Below, piece after piece: positions 16,557 to 24,703 of a stretch of DNA of 32,137 bases (the first letter of the stretch is position 1; each line of letters begins with the position of its first letter). The DNA lies in NCBI GenBank assembly GCA_029780075.1, contig JAKOZI010000087.1, forward strand, positions 1-32,137, given 5' to 3'. The notes beneath the pieces are model-generated. The model searched no databases, had not been told where the DNA came from, and saw nothing but the letters and a program-made list of their open reading frames with translations. Source of the stretch: Pseudomonadota bacterium (GTDB lineage: Bacteria; Pseudomonadota; Gammaproteobacteria; Burkholderiales; Rhodocyclaceae). A program made the translations under genes and the position numbers.

Positions 16557-16886
16557 TCAGCCAGGACCGATGACCATGCCGATGGCAGCGCGGATGTCTT
16601 GCGTACTCGCCGGTCGAATCAGACGCGTGACTTCCTGTCCGTGCGCCATGAGCACCAGTGTCGGCCACAGCTTGACGCGAAATGAGCGGCCCAGGGCGCG
16701 CCCCGGACCGTCCTCGATCCTGATATGCCGCAGATCCGGGAAGCCGGCCAAAGCGTTGGCAAGCAGGGGCTGCGCCGCAAGACAGTGGCCACACCAGGGT
16801 GTCCCGAACTCGATGAGCAGGTTGCCCGGCATCGCGTCAATCTCCGACCGAGAGGGTTCGGGCCGGGTGTAGAGGTCATTCATCAT
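16557..16886 (-). CDS. Thioredoxin-like protein
   Basis: A 109-residue single-domain protein with the active-site motif W31-C32-G-H-C35 in the setting LLIEFGTPWCGHCLAAQPLL, and the cis-Pro region LWPTLVLM. No signal peptide, so it acts in the cytoplasm on disulfides. The CGHC dipeptide, in place of the usual CGPC, gives a more oxidising redox potential in related proteins. The start is the ATG at 16886 (AGGA seven bases upstream), not the longer frame to 17105. It lies 118 bases downstream of ugd on the same strand and might be cotranscribed. Confidence 0.88.
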   Translation of the reverse strand: MMNDLYTRPEPSRSEIDAMPGNLLIEFGTPWCGHCLAAQPLLANALAGFPDLRHIRIEDGPGRALGRSFRVKLWPTLVLMAHGQEVTRLIRPASTQDIRAAIGMVIGPG

Positions 16887-17004
16887 GCGTTCCTGAACAT
16901 TGAGGTGCCTACGGAAGTGCCGCCGTCGCCAGAGGCCCCGCACCCGGTAAGCCGGCACCGGGCTGGACGTTGCCAGCCTGGCCCGCGGCCGAGGTGCGTC
17001 CGGC

Positions 17005-18354
17005 TCAGCCGGAAAGGCTTTGCTGCCCGGCCCCAGGCCGCCCGATCGCGTGGTACTCGATCCCCTGGCCACGTACCAGAGCAGGGTCGAAAAGGTTGCG
17101 GCCATCGAAGATCAGGGCTTCCTTGAGCAGCACGCGCATCTGCTCGAAATCCGGGCTCTTGAACTCGCGCCATTCGGTCGCGATCAGCAACGCATCCGCA
17201 TCGCGCAACGCATCGGCCTGATTGCCGGCGAAGTTGAGACCGGGGAGATCGCCGAACACCCGCCGCGCCTCGTCCATGGCCACGGGGTCGTAGGCCTGGA
17301 TCGCGGCGCCGCGGCGCAGGAGTTCGTGGACGATCACCCGACTCGGCGCCTCCCGCATGTCGTCGGTGTTCGGCTTGAAGGCCAGTCCCCAAAGGGCGAA
17401 CGTGCGTCCCTGCAGTTCCTCCCCGAAGCGGGCGACCACTTTGTCGACCAACACCTGCTTCTGGGCCTCGTTGGCGGCCTCCACGGCCACCAGCACGCCG
17501 AGATTGACACTCGTTTCGTGACCGGCGCGAATCAGGGCTTTCACATCCTTGGGGAAACACGAGCCACCATAGCCGGTGCCGGCGTAGAGAAAGTGCGTGC
17601 CGATGCGCGGGTCGCTGCCGATACCGTGACGCACTAGTTCGATGTCTGCCCCGACGCGCTCCGCCAGGTGAGCGAGTTCGTTCATGAAACTGATGCGCGT
17701 CGCCAGCATGGCGTTGGCTGCGTACTTGGTCAGTTCGGCACTGCGCGTATCCATCAGTTGCAGCTTGTCGCGGTTGCGCGAAAATGGCGCGTAGATCGCA
17801 CGCATCAACAGCGTCGCGCGTTCATCGTCGGCGCCGACGATGATCCGGTCGGGGCGCATGAAATCGTCGACCGCGGCACCTTCCTTCAGGAATTCGGGAT
17901 TGCTGACCACCGCAAATTCCATGCTCAGGCCGCGTTCGGTCAGCGCCTCGTGCACTGCGGCACGCACCCGGTCGGCGGTGCCCACCGGCACCGTGCTCTT
18001 GTCGACGATGACCTTGTAGTCGGTCATGTGGCGTCCGATGCTGCGCGCCGCCGCCAGCACATACTGCAGATCGGCCGAGCCGTCCTCGTCGGGCGGCGTG
18101 CCGACGCCGATGAACTGCAGAGTGCCGTGATGCACCGCGGCGACCACATCGGTCGTGAACTGCAGGCGTCCAGCCGCAGCGTTGCGGCTCACCATCTGCT
18201 CCAGCCCCGGTTCATGGATCGGGATGCCGCCACTGTTGAGGATCTCGATCTTGCGTTCATCCACATCCAGGCACACCACATGGTTGCCCATTTCCGATAG
18301 ACAGGCGCCGGTGACCAGGCCGACGTAGCCGGTGCCGATGACGGTAACTTTCAT
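17005..18354 (-). CDS. ugd: UDP-glucose 6-dehydrogenase
   Basis: A 449-residue NAD-dependent enzyme that oxidises UDP-glucose to UDP-glucuronate. It starts [20 protein letters not shown] (NAD fold), has [32 protein letters not shown], and the catalytic Cys C266 in [11 protein letters not shown], then the second nucleotide fold with [18 protein letters not shown]. Length and layout fit the family. The frame is open to 18456 but the ATG at 18354 is the conserved start. The stop codon sits in the loop of a perfect TCCGGC/GCCGGA hairpin without a T run. The epimerase gene is 17 bases upstream on the same strand, so both steps from UDP-glucose to UDP-galacturonate are encoded together. Confidence 0.96.
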   Translation of the reverse strand: MKVTVIGTGYVGLVTGACLSEMGNHVVCLDVDERKIEILNSGGIPIHEPGLEQMVSRNAAAGRLQFTTDVVAAVHHGTLQFIGVGTPPDEDGSADLQYVLAAARSIGRHMTDYKVIVDKSTVPVGTADRVRAAVHEALTERGLSMEFAVVSNPEFLKEGAAVDDFMRPDRIIVGADDERATLLMRAIYAPFSRNRDKLQLMDTRSAELTKYAANAMLATRISFMNELAHLAERVGADIELVRHGIGSDPRIGTHFLYAGTGYGGSCFPKDVKALIRAGHETSVNLGVLVAVEAANEAQKQVLVDKVVARFGEELQGRTFALWGLAFKPNTDDMREAPSRVIVHELLRRGAAIQAYDPVAMDEARRVFGDLPGLNFAGNQADALRDADALLIATEWREFKSPDFEQMRVLLKEALIFDGRNLFDPALVRGQGIEYHAIGRPGAGQQSLSG

Positions 18355-18371
18355 ATGACGGAACTTTCCTT

Positions 18372-19379
18372 TCAGACCTTGTAATAATGGCGATACCAGT
18401 CGACGAAGCGCGCGATGCCTTCCGGCAGCGGCGTACTCGGTGCAAAGTCGACCCACTGCGCCAGCGCGGACGTGTCGGCGTAGGTCGCCGCTACGTCGCC
18501 CGGCTGCATTGGCAGCATCCGTTTCTCCGCTACGCGCCCCAGTCGCTGCTCGATGCAGGCGATGAAGCTCAGCAAGGGCACGGGCTGATGATTGCCGATG
18601 TTGAATACCCGGTACGGGGCGTCACTCGTGGCCGGGTCAGGATTTTCGGCAGTGTACGCGGGATCTGCCTCAGGCACACGATCATTGACGCGCAGCACCG
18701 CTTCGACGATGTCATCGACGTAGGTGAAGTCGCGCTGCATCTGGCCGTGATTGAAAACATCGATTGGGCGCCCGGCGAGGATCGCGCGGGTAAACAGGAA
18801 GGGCGCCATGTCCGGCCGACCCCAGGGACCGTAAACAGTGAAGAAGCGCAGGCCGGTGGTCGGCAAGCGGTAGAGATGGCTATAGGTGTGCGCCATCAAC
18901 TCGTTGGCTTTCTTCGTCGCTGCATACAGGCTGACCGGGTGATCGACGTTGTCGTGTTCGGCGAAGGGCATCTGCCTGTTGCCGCCATAGACGCTCGAAC
19001 TCGACGCGTAGACCAGGTGTTGCACGCCGCTGTGTCGGCAGCCCTCAAGCACATTCACGAAGCCCACCAGATTGCTGTCGACGTAGGCGTTGGGATTGAG
19101 CAGCGAGTAGCGCACGCCGGCCTGCGCCGCGAGGTGGATCACGCGCGCAAAACCTTCCTCGGCAAACAGCGTCGCCATCGCCGGGCGGTCGGCGATGTCC
19201 ATTTCGATGAACCGGAAATCGCCCTGCCCGGCGAGTACCGCCAGGCGTGCATGCTTGAGGCTGACCTCATAGTAGTCGTTGAGATTGTCGATGCCCACGA
19301 CGCTGTCGCCGCGCCGCAGCAGGCTCTGCACCGTGTGCATGCCGATGAAGCCGGCGGCGCCGGTGACGAGAATTTTCAA
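18372..19379 (-). CDS. UDP-glucuronate 4-epimerase-like, NAD-dependent
   Basis: A 335-residue extended short-chain dehydrogenase. GAAGFIG near the N-terminus binds NAD; SSSVYG and Y152-xxx-K156 (YAATKK) are the catalytic set. The sequence [17 protein letters not shown] and [19 protein letters not shown] resemble UDP-glucuronate 4-epimerases (LspL/Cap1J group), which make UDP-galacturonate. The start is a TTG at 19379; no ATG precedes the conserved MKILVTGA within range, and GGAG lies ten bases upstream. This TTG overlaps the stop codon of the recombinase remnant. Together with ugd it feeds uronic acids into exopolysaccharide or lipopolysaccharide. Confidence 0.93.
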   Translation of the reverse strand: MKILVTGAAGFIGMHTVQSLLRRGDSVVGIDNLNDYYEVSLKHARLAVLAGQGDFRFIEMDIADRPAMATLFAEEGFARVIHLAAQAGVRYSLLNPNAYVDSNLVGFVNVLEGCRHSGVQHLVYASSSSVYGGNRQMPFAEHDNVDHPVSLYAATKKANELMAHTYSHLYRLPTTGLRFFTVYGPWGRPDMAPFLFTRAILAGRPIDVFNHGQMQRDFTYVDDIVEAVLRVNDRVPEADPAYTAENPDPATSDAPYRVFNIGNHQPVPLLSFIACIEQRLGRVAEKRMLPMQPGDVAATYADTSALAQWVDFAPSTPLPEGIARFVDWYRHYYKV

Positions 19380-19522
19380 GTGTGCTGACTCCGGAAATCA
19401 GGCTGCCAGGCGGCCATGTTGCGGTGGATGGTGTCGATCGTCTTCGGTTGCAGCCCCTTGAACTGCAGGTGTTGTACGTGCAGGTAGTTGCGGGCAAACG
19501 TTGCTTCCGGCGATATGCTCAT
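19376..19522 (-). pseudogene. Tyrosine recombinase N-terminal remnant
   Basis: A 48-codon frame starting MSISPEATFARNYLHVQHLQ and continuing KGLQPKTIDTIHRNMAAW ends at a TGA that overlaps the epimerase start. The pattern resembles the SAM-like core-binding domain at the N-terminus of site-specific tyrosine recombinases; the catalytic domain with the R-H-R-Y residues is absent. A related ISPEAT stretch occurs just upstream in the same frame, so a short imperfect duplication surrounds the start. The remnant marks past insertion or deletion at this junction. The catalytic half may have been lost with the neighbouring DNA. Confidence 0.55.
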
Positions 19523-19810
19523 CGTAAGATGATTACCCGTTGCCTCAGGGGAGATCCTCTCGTTCCAAGGAAAGTCTTGTTGGCATCCGACTTTGCCGCC
19601 CTTGCTTCTTCCGCGTAGCGGCTTCGTCAAAATCTCGTAAGATAACATACTTGTACAAGCAATCATTGACTTGGATCTGGTGGCTTGGTGTACGTCAGTC
19701 TGGGCCAGCAATGCTTACGCCTTCGGTTCAGGATTTCGGACGGCGGCCGGCAATTCGCGTGGGCCACACGCCCACTTTCCGGAAAACCCTTCGATAGGGC
19801 TGGATCACCG
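19523..19810. other. Intergenic stretch between the recombinase remnant and xth
   Basis: No gene is recognisable. The left half (about 19600-19680) is AT-rich relative to the window and contains a perfect ten-base palindrome CTTGTACAAG at 19650-19659. The part just before xth contains a small hairpin CCCT-N5-AGGG. No convincing promoter hexamers were found. Confidence 0.35.
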
Positions 19811-20578
19811 ATGAAAATCGCTACCTGGAACGTCAATTCCCTCAAGGTTCGGCTTCCACAACTGCTTGCCTGGGTCGCGGCTGAGCAACCAGACATCGTT
19901 TGCCTGCAGGAAACGAAGCTTGATGATCCGCATTTTCCGAAGGAGGAAATCGAGGCTGCGGGCTATCATGTGGTTTTTTCCGGACAGAAGACCTACAACG
20001 GCGTTGCCCTGCTGGCAAAGGAATGCCCAACCGATATCGTCTACGGCAACCCGCTGTACCCGGACCAACAGAAGCGCCTCCTTGCCGCCACAGTCCGCGG
20101 AGTCTGCGTCGTCTGCGCGTATGTCCCCAACGGGCAGGCGATCGGCAGCGACAAATATGCTTACAAGCTCGAGTGGCTGGATGGACTCGCCCGGCGGATC
20201 GCGGATGCACTCGCGCTCAATCCGCGAGTGGCCCTGGCCGGCGATTTCAACATCGCACCAGAGGATCGGGACGTCCACGACCCGCTCGCCTGGGCAGGAC
20301 AAATTCTGTGTTCAGCGCCGGAGCGTGCAGCATTCCAGCGCTTGCTGGCTCTCGGCCTGAAAGACAGCTTCCGCCTTTTCGAGCAGCCCGCGAAGAGTTT
20401 CTCGTGGTGGGACTACCGTATGCTCGGTTTCCAGAAGAACCAGGGGCTGCGGATCGACCACATCCTGCTTTCCGAAGCGCTCGCCGAGCGCTGCACGGCG
20501 GCCGGTATCAGCCGCGAGTTACGCAAGCTGGAGCGGCCCTCCGACCATGCGCCGGTGACCGCAGAAATCGCCGAGTGA
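19811..20578 (+). CDS. xth: Exodeoxyribonuclease III (AP endonuclease)
   Basis: A 255-residue base-excision repair enzyme that cuts DNA at abasic sites and degrades 3' ends. It starts MKIATWNVNSLKVRLPQLL; other signature pieces are CLQETKLDD, YNGVALLAK, YVPNG, LAGDFNIAPEDRDVHD, GLRIDHILLS and the final SDHAPV. All catalytic blocks are present and the length is normal. The frame is open upstream, but the ATG at 19811 is the conserved start. No strong Shine-Dalgarno is visible. The stop overlaps the Crp/Fnr gene start (TGATG). Confidence 0.96.
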   Translation: MKIATWNVNSLKVRLPQLLAWVAAEQPDIVCLQETKLDDPHFPKEEIEAAGYHVVFSGQKTYNGVALLAKECPTDIVYGNPLYPDQQKRLLAATVRGVCVVCAYVPNGQAIGSDKYAYKLEWLDGLARRIADALALNPRVALAGDFNIAPEDRDVHDPLAWAGQILCSAPERAAFQRLLALGLKDSFRLFEQPAKSFSWWDYRMLGFQKNQGLRIDHILLSEALAERCTAAGISRELRKLERPSDHAPVTAEIAE

Positions 20579-21255
20579 TGGACACGCTTCAAGACGAACT
20601 CCCGCAAACGCTGCTGGCACTCTACCCGCCGCTGCACTCCCTGTCGGTGGAGCAACTGGCGGCCGTCTGCCGGGCGACGGCCTTGCTCCAGCTGCCAGCC
20701 GGCGCCCAAGTATTCGCCGAGCGGCAGAACTGCCTGGGATTCCCGCTGATACTCGCAGGCACGATCAAGGTGGTGAAGAGTACGGCCAGCGGCCGCGAAC
20801 TGCTGCTCTACCGCGTTGAGCCTGGCGAGTCGTGCATCATCACATCGAGTTGCCTGCTTGCACGCAGCCCCTACTCGGCACGAGGCATAGCCGAAACGCC
20901 ACTTTCGCTATTGCTGCTACCGACCGCGATGTTCGACAGACTGATCGACGACAATCGTGCCTTTCGCGACTTCGTTTTCCACCTTTTTGGCGAACGTATC
21001 GCCGAGTTGATGGAACTGGTCGAGGAGGTTGCTTTTCAACGTCTCGACCAGCGCCTGGCCAAACTGCTGCTGGCCAAGGCTGGGACCATCCATGCCACCC
21101 ATCAGCATCTGGCCGAAGAACTCGGCAGCGTGCGGGAGATTGTCAGCCGCTTGCTCAAGGGCTTCGCAGCGCAGGGACTGGTCATGCTCGCCCGTGAACA
21201 GATTACCGTGATCGACCGGACGGGATTGCAGCAAGTGGCGGAAATCAATCGCTGA
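20578..21255 (+). CDS. Crp/Fnr-family transcription regulator
   Basis: A 225-residue regulator with an N-terminal cyclic-nucleotide-like beta domain (about 20-130), a long dimer helix and a C-terminal winged helix whose recognition region reads HLAEELGSVREIVSRLLKGF (about 180-200). The N-terminus lacks the four-Cys iron-sulfur cluster pattern of FNR; Cys residues occur singly in RQNCLG and ESCIITSSC. The ligand (heme, nucleotide or none) is not visible. It overlaps xth by TGATG. A CRP-like site lies 15 bases after its stop, in front of the DUF2892 gene, and is a likely target. Confidence 0.92.
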   Translation: MDTLQDELPQTLLALYPPLHSLSVEQLAAVCRATALLQLPAGAQVFAERQNCLGFPLILAGTIKVVKSTASGRELLLYRVEPGESCIITSSCLLARSPYSARGIAETPLSLLLLPTAMFDRLIDDNRAFRDFVFHLFGERIAELMELVEEVAFQRLDQRLAKLLLAKAGTIHATHQHLAEELGSVREIVSRLLKGFAAQGLVMLAREQITVIDRTGLQQVAEINR

Positions 21256-21270
21256 GGCGACTGGAGTCTG

Positions 21271-21313
21271 TGTGACCTGAGTTACATACACGGCGGCGGC
21301 AGGTGCGTAGTCT
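21271..21313 (+). promoter_or_regulatory. CRP/FNR-like operator and promoter before the DUF2892 gene
   Basis: TGTGA-CCTGAG-TTACA (21271-21286) differs at one base from the CRP consensus TGTGA-N6-TCACA. A weak -10, TAGTCT, lies at 21308-21313. With a start at about 21320 the operator centre falls at -41.5, the spacing of class II activation. The Crp/Fnr protein encoded just upstream is the obvious candidate to bind. Confidence 0.5.
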
Positions 21314-21348
21314 GCCATCGTCACTCACAAACTCTAATGGAGCCCATC

Positions 21349-21546
21349 ATGAAAACAAACGTCGGTGGTATCGACAAGATCCTGCGGATCGTCGTCGGCA
21401 TCGCGCTCATCGCCATGGCCGCCCTTGGCGTCGTTGGCGCCTGGGGCTGGATCGGTGTGGTGCCACTGCTGACCGGCCTGTTCGGCGTCTGCCCGGCTTA
21501 CTCGCTGCTCGGCATGAACACCTGCCCGATCAGGAAACAGGGCTAG
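21349..21546 (+). CDS. DUF2892 small inner-membrane protein
   Basis: A 65-residue protein: a short basic N-terminus (MKTNVGGIDKILRI), then two hydrophobic segments and a GVCPAYSLLGMNTC stretch with two Cys near the end. This is the DUF2892/YgaP-like membrane fold, often found fused or next to rhodanese and sulfur-handling genes. The ATG at 21349 has GGAG six bases ahead; an earlier ATG at 21337 is less likely. It follows the Crp/Fnr gene with its own operator-like promoter and is closed by a terminator. Function unknown. Confidence 0.88.
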   Translation: MKTNVGGIDKILRIVVGIALIAMAALGVVGAWGWIGVVPLLTGLFGVCPAYSLLGMNTCPIRKQG

Positions 21547-21564
21547 CTTCCAGGGCAACCAGCC

Positions 21565-21597
21565 AACGGCGTGCCACTGCGGGACGCCGTTTTTATT
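21565..21597 (+). terminator. Intrinsic terminator after the DUF2892 gene
   Basis: An eight-base stem (AACGGCGT at 21565-21572, ACGCCGTT at 21584-21591) with an 11-base loop is followed directly by TTTTATTT. The T run follows only on the plus strand, so it ends the xth/Crp/DUF2892 transcript. It stands directly against the stop codon of the convergent rsmA. Confidence 0.85.
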
Positions 21598-22377
21598 TCA
21601 GGCCATTGCATTGACCAGGCGGATATAGTCATCGACCGAGAGATCCTCGGCACGGCAGGTCGGCGAAACGCCGAGCGCCTCCAGACGAGCTTCATCGAGT
21701 AAACCCCGCAGGCTGTTGCGCAGCATCTTGCGCCGCTGTGCGAAGGCCGCCGAAACCAGCGCAGCGAACTGCTTTTCGTCGTGCGCTGACAATTCCGCTG
21801 CTGGCCGGGGAATCAGGCGAACCACAGCCGAGTGCACCCTGGGGACAGGATTGAATGCCTCCGGTGGCACATCGAGCAGCCGGTCCATGACGAAGCGGTA
21901 TTGCAGCATCACCGAAAGGCGCCCGAACTCGCTGTGTCCTGGTAGCGCAACCATCCGCTCGACAACTTCCTTCTGCAGCATGAAATGCATGTCGCATACG
22001 CAGTGGGCAAAACCTGCCAGGTGGAAAAGCAGCGGCGTCGAGATGTTGTACGGAAGATTGCCGACAACTCGCAGGCCGGATCCGGCGTCTCTGGACAACT
22101 GGCCAAAATCGAAGACCAGGGCATCACCCGCGTGCACGGTCAGTTTCTCTGGCGAAAACCCCTGCCGGAGCCGAGCGATGATGTCACGGTCAATCTCGAC
22201 GACCTGCAGGCGTTCGAGGCGCCTCAACAGCGGAGTGGTCAAGGCACCCAGACCAGGGCCAATCTCGACCAGCAAGTCATCCCGACGCACGGTGAGCAAA
22301 TCGACGATTTCGGCAATGATCTGTTGATCGACCAGGAAGTGCTGGCCAAAGCGCTTGCGCGCGAGGTGCGGTCGCAT
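21598..22377 (-). CDS. rsmA: 16S rRNA (adenine1518/1519-N6)-dimethyltransferase
   Basis: A 259-residue enzyme (KsgA) that dimethylates two adjacent adenines near the 3' end of 16S rRNA during small-subunit maturation. [26 protein letters not shown] (SAM site), [10 protein letters not shown] (catalytic NLPY) and [14 protein letters not shown] are diagnostic. The frame is open to 22551, but ATG 22377 is the conserved start, four bases past the pdxA stop. It is the last gene of the lptD-surA-pdxA-rsmA run. Confidence 0.97.
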   Translation of the reverse strand: MRPHLARKRFGQHFLVDQQIIAEIVDLLTVRRDDLLVEIGPGLGALTTPLLRRLERLQVVEIDRDIIARLRQGFSPEKLTVHAGDALVFDFGQLSRDAGSGLRVVGNLPYNISTPLLFHLAGFAHCVCDMHFMLQKEVVERMVALPGHSEFGRLSVMLQYRFVMDRLLDVPPEAFNPVPRVHSAVVRLIPRPAAELSAHDEKQFAALVSAAFAQRRKMLRNSLRGLLDEARLEALGVSPTCRAEDLSVDDYIRLVNAMA

Positions 22378-22381
22378 GCGC

Positions 22382-23392
22382 TCAGCCTTGAAGGCTGCGA
22401 CCTCGCTCGGCCATGGTGATGGCCTGCTCGATGGCCACGAACAGGCTGCCTGGGTCGGCCTGCCCGCTGCCCGCCAGTTCAAGCGCGGTGCCGTGGTCAA
22501 CCGAGGTACGAATGATCGGCAGGCCCAGCGTGACGTTGATGCCATGCCCAAAACTCGCGTATTTGAGGGCAGTCAGGCCCTGATCATGGTACATCGCGAG
22601 CACACAATCGCCGCGTGCGAGGACTGACGGCGAGAACATGGTGTCGGCCGGTAGTGGCCCGAGCAGGGTCATCCCGAATTCCCTCCGCAGATGGTCAAGC
22701 ACCGGGGAGATCACTTCGATTTCCTCTCTCCCCAGGTAGCCGCCCTCACCGGCGTGTGGATTGAGCCCGGCCACCAGGATGCGCGGCCGCGGGATGCCGT
22801 ATTTGTGCCCCATCTCGTGATGCAGGATGCGTAGCGTCTCGTCGACCGCGGTGCGCGTCACCGCAGCCGGCACGTCCTTCAACGGCAGATGCGTGGTCAC
22901 CAGGGCCACCCGCAAGCCACCGCCGGCCAGCATCATCACCACCCGATGGGTGCCCGTCCGCTCGGCCAGGTATTCGGTATGGCCGCTGAAGGGAATACCG
23001 GCATCGTTGATCACCCCCTTGTGCACCGGCGCCGTGACCATCGCGGCAAATTCTCCACTTTGGCAACCGGCCAGGGCTCGGTCGAGCAGGGCCAGCACAT
23101 AAGGCGCATTGGCGGGGTCAAGGCAGCCTGGCCGGGCTACGACAGGCAATGGCAGGTGCAGCACGTCGAGAGTGCCTGGCTGCGCCGGCAGCGACGGATT
23201 CCAGTCGCGCAGACTGCCGGTCAGGTTCAACGCCGCGGCCCTTTCCGCAAGCAGCGAACGGTCCGCCAATACCACGATGCGTGCGCCAAAGCGCGGCGCG
23301 CTCGCGTCATCGAGGAGACGCAGGCAGATATCGGGGCCGATACCCGCCGGATCCCCGGTCGTGACGGCAATCGTCGGCAACAAGTCGCTCAA
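22382..23392 (-). CDS. pdxA: 4-hydroxythreonine-4-phosphate dehydrogenase
   Basis: A 336-residue NAD-dependent, metal-requiring enzyme of pyridoxal phosphate synthesis. Signature pieces are [70 protein letters not shown] and [11 protein letters not shown], and the length is typical. It overlaps surA by four bases (ATGA) and is followed directly by rsmA, the classic order. Confidence 0.97.
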   Translation of the reverse strand: MSDLLPTIAVTTGDPAGIGPDICLRLLDDASAPRFGARIVVLADRSLLAERAAALNLTGSLRDWNPSLPAQPGTLDVLHLPLPVVARPGCLDPANAPYVLALLDRALAGCQSGEFAAMVTAPVHKGVINDAGIPFSGHTEYLAERTGTHRVVMMLAGGGLRVALVTTHLPLKDVPAAVTRTAVDETLRILHHEMGHKYGIPRPRILVAGLNPHAGEGGYLGREEIEVISPVLDHLRREFGMTLLGPLPADTMFSPSVLARGDCVLAMYHDQGLTALKYASFGHGINVTLGLPIIRTSVDHGTALELAGSGQADPGSLFVAIEQAITMAERGRSLQG

Positions 23393-24693
23393 CGTTCCTC
23401 CAGCCGAAGCTCGACGTAGGCCCGGTCGCGAGCCTGGCGCAGCCAGTCCTGATAGGCCTCGTCGCGTTTGCGTTCGCGCAAGGCCTGACGCGCCGCGGCG
23501 CGTTGGCGCTCGCTTGATACGTCCTGGACACGACGTTCGAGGACCTCGATCAAATGGAAACCGAACGGCGACTGGACCGGTTGACTGAGCTCTCCTGGAG
23601 CCAGGTGATTCATCGCTCGTTCGAACTCCGGAACGGTGTCGCCGGGGTAAATCCAGCCGAGATCCCCGCCTTTTGATGCCGATCCGTCCTGCGAGAAAAG
23701 CTTGGCCAGTTCGGCGAAGCTTTCGCCGTGCTTGACCCGTTCGCGCAGACCCTCCAGTTTATGTCGGGCCTCGGACTCCGACACCACTTCGTTAACCTTG
23801 ATGAGGATATGCCGCGCGTGCGTTTGCTCGACGGCCTGTGCGGCGGCGCCGCCGCGTTTGGCCAGCAGCTTGATCAAATGGAAACCGTTCGAACTGCGCA
23901 GAACCGGCGAGACCTCGCCGACCTTCAGCGTCACCCCGACCTCGGCGAACATGGCCGGCAACCGGTCCAGCGAACGCCATCCCAGATTGCCGCCCTTCAG
24001 GCCGTCCGGGGCGTCCGAATAGGCCGCCGCGAGCTGCGCAAAATCCTCACCTTTGCTCAACCGCTCAAGGACCTGATCGGCCTTGGCACGCAGCTTCTGG
24101 ATCTGTTCCGGACTCGCCGACTCGGGCGCACGCAACAGAATATGCGCAAGCTGGTACTCTTCCCCAGCGCTACCCAGGCCGGATGCACTGGTCAGGTAGT
24201 TGTCGATCTCGCCGTCGGAAATGAAGATCTTGCTCTCCACCTCACGCTCACGTACCCGGGCAATCGTCATTTCGGAACGAATCTCCTCGCGAAAGCTTGC
24301 AAAGGTGATGCCGTCCTTTTCCAGCGCTGCCCGAAACTGACTGAGCGACAGGTTGTTGCCCGCGGCAATGCGTTGCAGTGCCTGTTCAAGTTGTCCGTCG
24401 TCGACGCGCAAACCCATGTCGCGTGCCTGCTGCAACTGCACCTTGTCGATCACCAGGCGTTCGAGCATCTGTTTTTCCAGCACATCGCGCGGCGGTAGCG
24501 GCATCCCCTGACGCTGTAATTGCCCCAGCGCCGAGTCAAGACGCGAACGCAATTCGTAAAGGGTGATCACCTCGTCGTTGACCACGGCGACGATACGGTC
24601 AACGGGAATCGGCTGGGCCGGCGTCCGCGATTGCGCCGTCGCCAGTCCGACCAGGCAGGCAAAGAAAAGTATCGCGCGGAGTAGAAACGTCAT
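23389..24693 (-). CDS. surA: Periplasmic chaperone and prolyl isomerase SurA
   Basis: A 434-residue periplasmic protein that escorts outer-membrane beta-barrels, LptD among them. A signal peptide (about 1-20) is followed by the SurA N-terminal helical domain with DRIVAVVNDEVITLYEL, then two parvulin domains: YQLAHILLRAPESAS (first, about 175-275) and THARHILIKVNEV (second, about 290-385), each with GGNLGW or GGDLGW and NGFHLIKLL or FGFHLIEVL. The C-terminal helix completes the fold. It lies 10 bases downstream of lptD and overlaps pdxA. Confidence 0.96.
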   Translation of the reverse strand: MTFLLRAILFFACLVGLATAQSRTPAQPIPVDRIVAVVNDEVITLYELRSRLDSALGQLQRQGMPLPPRDVLEKQMLERLVIDKVQLQQARDMGLRVDDGQLEQALQRIAAGNNLSLSQFRAALEKDGITFASFREEIRSEMTIARVREREVESKIFISDGEIDNYLTSASGLGSAGEEYQLAHILLRAPESASPEQIQKLRAKADQVLERLSKGEDFAQLAAAYSDAPDGLKGGNLGWRSLDRLPAMFAEVGVTLKVGEVSPVLRSSNGFHLIKLLAKRGGAAAQAVEQTHARHILIKVNEVVSESEARHKLEGLRERVKHGESFAELAKLFSQDGSASKGGDLGWIYPGDTVPEFERAMNHLAPGELSQPVQSPFGFHLIEVLERRVQDVSSERQRAAARQALRERKRDEAYQDWLRQARDRAYVELRLEER

Positions 24694-24703
24694 GTCCTTT
24701 AAC

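Noticed and set aside
19650-19659. Palindrome CTTGTACAAG as a recombination or operator site
   Set aside because: A ten-base palindrome alone is weak evidence, and no second copy or partner site was seen.
19798-19809. GGCTGGATCACC resembles the 3' end of 16S rRNA
   Set aside because: Only about 11 bases match and the surrounding sequence is not rRNA; taken as chance.
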